Source: Xanthoparmelia taractica (Eukaryota > Ascomycota > Lecanoromycetes > Lecanorales > Parmeliaceae). Taken from it: a DNA stretch of 11,676 nt. The DNA lies in assembly GCA_033085395.1 (NCBI GenBank), contig JANQBS010000606.1, positions 1 through 11,676 on the forward strand, in the 5' to 3' direction. Shown here piece by piece: positions 7,076-11,676 of the stretch (positions are counted from its first letter, which is position 1; every line of letters starts with the position of its first letter). Both the position numbers and the translations under genes were made by a program. The notes beneath the pieces were generated by a model, which saw only the letters and a program-made list of their open reading frames with translations, was not told the origin of the DNA and made no database searches.

Positions 7076-7960
7076 ATTTTATTATAAGAATTTATTTAAC
7101 TTAATTATTTTATAAGTAATTATAATAAATATAAAGATCTCGCTTTATATTCTAATTAATTCTCTCGATTTAATTATTCTTTTCGAGATAATAAACGATA
7201 AGTAAGTTAATCTTAATACGTAGTCGATTATAGAGGCTTTTCTAAAGCGTAGATATAAATTATATATCTCTATCTAATGTAAGAGATTATAATAATTTAT
7301 ATAATCGAAAAAGATTTTATATAAGAATTTAAATAAGTTTCTTAAATAAATAATTATTATCTTCTTAATAATATAATACGTAATAACGTTTCTTTATAAG
7401 ACGATATATAAGAATATAAATAGCGTTAAAATCGTTTAATAAGAGTAAATTAATAATAAAATTTATAGAAATATTTTATTAATAACCTTAAGAAATAAAG
7501 AGTAATATTAATAGTTTATTTATTTTATCTCATAAAGCTTTACTACGTTAATAATAATAGTAATTATAAATATATTATTTAATCGTTTTAATATAATTAG
7601 ATTAATAGTAATAAGTTAATAACGTAGAAGTAAGTTAATTATTCTTCGTATTTCTAAATAATCGTTAAAAGATTAATTATAAATCTTTCTTAATAGCTTT
7701 ATATAAAACTCGATTAAAATTTATAATAATTTATTCTTAAAGAGTGCTCTATTAACGATATAATATTTATTTAACGTATAATAATAAAGTTTAATCTAAT
7801 TATAACTTATCGCTTTATGAAATTCGTTATATATAAAATTCTTTTAATTAATCTTATAAATTCGTTTAAATAAATCTTCTTTAATCTCTATAACTCGTAT
7901 TTAAACGCGATTTGAGATAAGAATTATTTAATATTAATATTAATTTCTTTTATTAGCTTT
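7063..7960 (-). pseudogene. Integrase of the right element, truncated
   Basis: Minus-strand integrase. The zinc-binding part ends in a Y-Y-Y-Y-stop-R-S-K-A-like remnant of C-x-x-C-Q-R-S-K-A (about 7525-7570). The catalytic core reads I-S-I-N-F-I-I with the first Asp as Asn (7461-7463), L-D-R-D-I-stop-F-I-S with the second Asp intact (7272-7274), and I-E-R-I-N with Glu intact (7164-7166). Asp and Glu are 35 codons apart, the Ty3/retroviral D(35)E spacing. The reading ends with I-I-K-F-N near 7075. The C-terminal DNA-binding domain is absent, and I see no chromodomain. It would have inserted element DNA; now it is dead by truncation and by an Asp-to-Asn change. Confidence 0.8.
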
Positions 7961-7969
7961 ATTCGCTAA

Positions 7970-8560
7970 GATAAATAATAATATCTTTATTAAGGCGTCG
8001 ATCTTATTATTAATTATTTTAATATAAAAGAGAATTTAAAAGTTAAATTTAGATAGAATATCTAGATAGCGAGCTTAACGGCGCGTAAGCTACTTATTTT
8101 TTATAAAGATTTTTAAGGTCTAATAATTAATAAATACTTGAATAAATAACTCGATATATTCTAATTTTAATTGTTAGTGTTTGAAGCAATAAATAATTAT
8201 TAGTAACTTCTTAATATAAATATTATAGTTATATTTCGCTAAAATTATATTTTTATTATTTTTATTATTAAATATAGAACTTTATCGTTATTATATTAAA
8301 ATAAGATTTCTCTTAATATATAATTAAAAGAATTAATCTTAAGAATAATTTAACGTTTAAGATTAAAATAGCGTAGAATTAAGATAATAATTACACGCTT
8401 TTTAAGATCTTCGAATAATTTAACGTAGACTTTATTTTAGATAAAGAAAGTATTCTTCTTTATAAGATTAATTAGAAATTTAATTAACTTAAAAAACTTA
8501 TAAATAAAGTATTAATAAAAGTTTATAAATTTTATAAAGTTTTAAATCTCTTTTAGACTC
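7970..8560 (-). pseudogene. RNase H and RT-integrase connection of the right element
   Basis: Minus-strand reading gives L-I-L-R-Y-F-N-L-K-R, then I-N-S-F-N-Y-I-L for the T-D-S-S-D-Y-V-L motif of the RNase H active site (Asp lost to Asn), R-E-I-L-F-Q-Y-N-D, K-K-L-L-I-I-I-Y-C-F-K-H (about 8176-8215) and A-R-Y-L-D-I-L-S-K-F-N-F-Q-I (about 8040-8080). These are the standard landmarks of Ty3/gypsy RNase H and the link to integrase. Most substitutions are Ala/Thr/Ser/Pro to Ile/Val/Leu or Asp to Asn, as C-to-T and G-to-A changes give. No catalytic function remains. Confidence 0.75.
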
Positions 8561-9290
8561 GTAGAAATACTTTAATTAAATATAACTTCGATCTTATAAA
8601 AGTTTATTCGTAAATTAATTTCTAATATAATAATATCTAGAAATATAATTTTTTTATATCGAATTTATATTTCTTAATATTAATTTATAGATTAATCTCT
8701 CGTAGACGTTGAAGAACTTATGTAACGTGCTTTTAATATTCCGCTTTCGTTTAATTATAAATAAAAATATCGTTTAAATAGACTTAATAGAAATCGTTTA
8801 GAAAATCGAATAGAATATTATTAATATATTATTAAAAAGTGCATAATTTATTTATTAGTTTAAAGAATAATACTTAATATTTATAGACTTCGAGAATTAT
8901 AATAAAGATCGTATAATTCTTACTATCGGGGTTTATTTGTAGCTTATTAAATACGGCAATAATATCTAGACGAGTGAAATATTGATATTTCTTAAATATA
9001 TTAATAACTTTCTCTATTAGAGAAAGTGAATATAAATTATATTTCGTTATAATATTTAATTTTCGATAGTTTATATAGAAACGAAGATTATTATTAATCT
9101 TTAAAATAAATAGAATTAATAATAAATAAGAAATCTTATTAAAAGTGATAAAGCTCTTAAATAAATTATTTATTAAATATTCTTTAATCTTTTAAAGCTT
9201 ATAAAGAGATATATAATAGACGCGACTCTAAGACGACTTAGAGTTATTAATAAACTTGATCTTATAATTATAAAAACGATGCGAAGAAAG
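8561..9290 (-). pseudogene. Reverse transcriptase of the right element, degenerate
   Basis: Minus strand. It opens with S-S-H-R-F-Y-N-Y-K-I (P-P-H-R-x-Y-D-H-K-I in the family; about 9265-9290), then R-F-Y-I-N-Y-R-K-L-N (9055-9083) for the R-F-C-V-D-Y-R-K-L-N motif, T-R-L-D-I-I-A-V-F-N-K-L (about 8938-8975) and I-N-P-D-S-K-N-Y. The catalytic Y-L-D-D is Y-L-N-D at 8769-8780. R-L-R-E-I-N-L and K-K-Y-K-F-D follow. The frame then moves by one base at the seven-T run (8646-8652 on the + strand) and resumes as F-L-D-I-I-I-L-E for the F-L-G-x-I-V-S-T-E motif. RT identity is secure from six ordered motifs; the domain cannot be active. Confidence 0.86.
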
Positions 9291-9929
9291 CTAATCGACT
9301 TTAAAATAATTAAAAATATTTAGATATTTATAATATTTAGAAGAAAGTTACTTCTTAACGTTATATAGATTTTAGATAATAATCTTTATTAAAGAAAGAT
9401 TAATTTCTTTCGCTCTAGACTTAGCGTTATATATTATTTCTTAATTGATATCTTTTATCGATATCGCGAATAATTAAGTTTTAGAGTATTTTATTTATTC
9501 AATTAATATCCTAAAGAGAATAATAGCGATACTATAAATAGAGAATAGATAATTCTTCGATATAGATTAAGGGCGAGTAAGAATCTTTAATTTAAGTTTA
9601 ATTAATTTAAAAGTCTTAATCGAAAATATCGATTTAATAAAAAAATAAGTAATAAAAATAAAAGAAGTTTATAATAAATAATCTCGAAAGAGAATAGAAT
9701 CGTTACTTATATCTAGAAGTATATTAAAGCGATTTATTTATAATTTGTTTAGAATAATTATATATTATCTCAAATTCGCTATAAATATTAATATTATAAA
9801 TTTCTTATATCTTAAAAGAATAAGATTTAAATATATAATATAAGTAATAAGTTTTTTATTAAGTTACTTATTATAGTCTTAAATTAATTTAGACTTTATA
9901 AGAGAAACGAGTTATATATTTAATAGCTA

Positions 9930-10060
9930 ATAAATCTCGTGAATTAGATATTTATTAATAAACGCGTACTTGATAATCTTTATATCGATAAGAATTTAAA
10001 CGTAATAAATCTTTTTTTAAAAAGTTAGACTTTCTCGAATTAAAAATAATTTCGATATAA
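9930..10060 (-). pseudogene. Retropepsin active-site region of the right element
   Basis: On the minus strand L-I-D-I-K-I-I-K-Y-A-F-I-N-K lies at about 9953-9989. The frame and surroundings (Leu-Ile before, Phe-Ile-Asn-Lys after) fit the L-I-D-S-G-A-T-x-x-F-I-N-K active-site loop of Ty3/gypsy aspartic protease. The catalytic Asp (GAT, 9984-9986) is kept, but Ser-Gly of the D-S-G triad became Ile-Lys (AAG from GGG by two G-to-A changes). The stretch 9291-9930 between this and RT is the rest of the protease plus a Pro/Thr-rich linker, mostly unreadable. Confidence 0.6.
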
Positions 10061-10379
10061 ATAATTTACGTCGAGTCTCTTTTAAATTATATAAGAATAG
10101 AATCTTATTTTAATTCGTGATTATAAATAAGATTATATTTTTCTTAAATCGAATTATTTAGACTTCGATTTCACGAAATTCTCTTTATTTTAATCTTCTA
10201 TTTTATTAATTTAATAAGGAAATTAATATTTTAGATAAGCGAATAATAAATATAATAGATATTATTCTTTTAATTCTTAATAGTCTTTCGCTATTATTAT
10301 TTTATAGCGAGAAAAGAAAAGCGTCGAGAAATTAGATTCGTTTAAAAACAGAAGATATTTATAGAATTAAAAATAAATA

Positions 10380-11560
10380 TTACACACTTAGAGATTCGTA
10401 CCTTATTTATAATCTTTTAATTCTTTTTAATTATCTTTTTCTAATATACAATACGATACTTATTATTCGTTCAAGTTAAGAATACTTTTAAAATAAATAT
10501 CGTAATAAATTTGATAAGAGAATTAATTTAAATCATGCGAAGACGAGGGGCGAGCTTCTTATTTATATCTCGAAGTTAAGCTTTATTTAATATATTTAAT
10601 TTTAGAATAAGATGTCTAAAGTCTTAATAGAAATCGTTAAATAAGAAATCTTTTTATTTTAAAATCTTATATTCGCGAGCTTTATTTACTTTATAATTCA
10701 AGTTTTTAAATAATTTTTATAAATTATTTAAAATCTTATTAATAATTTAATAAAGATCGGAGCTTAGATAATAAGATCAAATATAAATAACTTTAGCGAT
10801 TTTCTTATTAGTGCGTAATTTAACGTAAGCGATTCTAGCTATCTTATTATTGAAATAATCTTAATTAATCTTTAACTTATTAAATATTTAATTAATTTAA
10901 TTATTTTATTAAGATTCTTTATCGTTAATTAATATTAAGAGATAAGAAAACTTTTCGAAGTGTCTAATTAAAATTTGAATCTATATCGAATTAATAAATC
11001 TCTTATAAGATCTTCGAAGTTAATATTAAAGATTCTATACTTATTATTATAGATAATAAAAGGTTATTTATATTCGATTAAGTGCGATCTTAGTCTTCTT
11101 CTTCTTCTTTTATTCTTTTTTATATTTTTATTTATAATTCGAATTTTCTTTAAAAAAGAAATTATACAATTAAATGATCTTTATCTTAAGATCGCGTTAC
11201 TCGCGAAGCTCGTTTAGAATAATTAAAAATTCTTTAAAGTTCGTATTAATTTATTAAATTAATTATTCTTAAATAATTATATTTTAGATAAAGATAAGAT
11301 TTTTAAACGCGCGAAAAATATTTTTAAATAATATAGATACTCGTCGATTTAAATTATTTTTAAGATAACGTTCTAAATTAAGAAATAGCGTAGAATAGAT
11401 TATAAGGTCTATACTCGCCTAAGAATCTCTCGCGTTTTACTTCGTATTACGAGATATTCTATAGAGATTATAGATAGATTATTAAATATATAATATTAAG
11501 ATATCGATCGAATTTATAAGAAAATAATAATTTTCTTCGATCTTTTAAATAGAATTAATT
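10380..11560 (-). pseudogene. gag: Gag region of the right element, degenerate
   Basis: Minus-strand capsid protein remnant. Two pieces fit a fungal Ty3/gypsy Gag: I-A-R-I-A-Y-V-K-L-R-T-N-K-K (10801-10842), like the R-I-A-Y-V-x-S-R-T-x-x-x-A segment, and F-Y-R-D-F-R-H-L-I-L-K-L (about 10600-10635), like the D-F-Y-x-D-F-x-x-L-A motif of the retrotransposon Gag family. A Lys-rich run from five CTT units (11095-11109) lies upstream. No zinc knuckle is readable, and the N-terminus towards the right TIR (11561-11601) has no clear start. Mutation is so heavy that frame continuity between the pieces is uncertain. Confidence 0.6.
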
Positions 11561-11601
11561 TTTTATACGAAACTCGCTTAAATCGAAATTAAAATTAAAT
11601 A

Positions 11602-11676
11602 TACGGGTCGGAAAGGTGTGGTATATTTGATGGTATGGGACCAGTTTTTCGAATACCATACCGAAAGGTATGGGAT
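11602..11676 (-). repeat. Right terminal inverted repeat (75 bp)
   Basis: Inverted partner of 1-75, ending at the last base with GGTATGGGAT. It carries the undamaged second heptamer (GGTATGG at 11632-11638, part of GGTATGGGA 11632-11640) that is changed in the left copy, and a second GGTATGGGA at 11667-11675. It retains CpA/TpG throughout although the 60 bases just inside (11541-11601) contain none, so the mutation boundary coincides with the repeat edge. Confidence 0.93.
11656..11673. repeat. Hairpin/palindrome in right TIR
   Basis: Mirror copy of the hairpin at 4-21: CCATACC (11656-11662), loop GAAA, GGTATGG (11667-11673), perfect 7-bp arms located three bases from the very end of the unit. 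Confidence 0.8.

Larger units (their letters stand above)
7063..11601 (-). pseudogene. RIP-saturated second Ty3/gypsy gag-pol, 3'-truncated
   Basis: A second, different Ty3/gypsy element on the minus strand. From its 5' side (right TIR) to its 3' side, Gag, retropepsin, RT, RNase H and integrase are all recognisable. It breaks off about 35 codons after the integrase catalytic Glu, so the integrase C-terminus and 3' LTR are missing; no 5' LTR is visible beside the right TIR either. RIP has nearly removed CpA and TpG: I count one TpG and no CpA in 7081-7380. Its RT and integrase motifs (T-R-L-D-I-I-A-V-F-N-K-L, S-M-D-F-I-type core) belong to a different branch from the left element, so the two are not inverted copies of each other. 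At least one frameshift lies at the T run near 8646-8652. Without a reference the Gag start is unknown. Confidence 0.82.

Noticed and set aside
135..11601. The two retroelements as inverted copies of one element forming a large palindrome
   Set aside because: Their RT, protease and Gag motifs differ (Y-R-G-Q-E-T-F type against T-R-L-D-I-I-A-V-F-N-K-L type), so they are distinct lineages.
1..11676. Fungal Starship (giant element with tyrosine-recombinase captain)
   Set aside because: No DUF3435-type captain at either end, inverted 75-bp ends instead of short direct repeats, and far too small with no cargo genes.
1..11676. Maverick/Polinton-type element because of large size and TIRs
   Set aside because: No protein-primed polymerase, capsid or packaging ATPase is readable; both integrases belong to ordinary Ty3/gypsy gag-pol blocks.
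1..11676. Mitochondrial DNA, suggested by extreme AT content
   Set aside because: No mitochondrial genes or tRNAs; the AT bias has the CpA-specific pattern of nuclear RIP with CpG kept.

Overview
The window is an 11,676-bp AT-rich block from what looks like the nuclear genome of a filamentous ascomycete (Pezizomycotina). Two things point there: the saturating loss of CpA/TpG in favour of TpA, with CpG kept, which is the signature of repeat-induced point mutation (RIP); and the content, which is degenerate Ty3/gypsy (Metaviridae) retrotransposon sequence of fungal type. I find no intact protein-coding gene, no RNA gene, no CRISPR array and no transposase.

Layout: the block begins and ends exactly with a 75-bp terminal inverted repeat (TIR; 1-75 and 11602-11676, one mismatch). 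Inside the left TIR, on the + strand, lies a nearly full-length dead chromovirus (about 135-6589): Gag, a Gln-rich linker, a C2HC-like zinc finger, retropepsin, reverse transcriptase, RNase H, integrase and a C-terminal chromodomain. It is followed by a 3' long terminal repeat (LTR, about 6677-7020) that is far less mutated. Its 5' LTR is absent; the TIR and a 59-bp leader stand in its place. From about 7021 to 11601, on the - strand, lies a second, different Ty3/gypsy element. It is convergent with the first, almost completely RIP-saturated, and cut off inside its integrase next to the first element's LTR. Its Gag end abuts the right TIR.

The parts do not form a working pathway. RIP turned Trp and Gln codons into stops and replaced catalytic Asp, Gly and Cys codons (protease DTG to NIE and DSG to DIK; RT YVDD to SVNN and YLDD to YLND; integrase first Asp to Asn in both; zinc-ligand Cys to Tyr). 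Small frameshifts add to the damage.

The most unusual point is the contrast between the well-preserved TIRs, which carry an internal hairpin and repeated heptamers, and the mutated body that meets them at a sharp edge. This suggests that the termini and the body have different histories, for example a non-autonomous TIR element carrying retrotransposon debris. Domain assignments come from reading translations against remembered family motifs, not from a database search.
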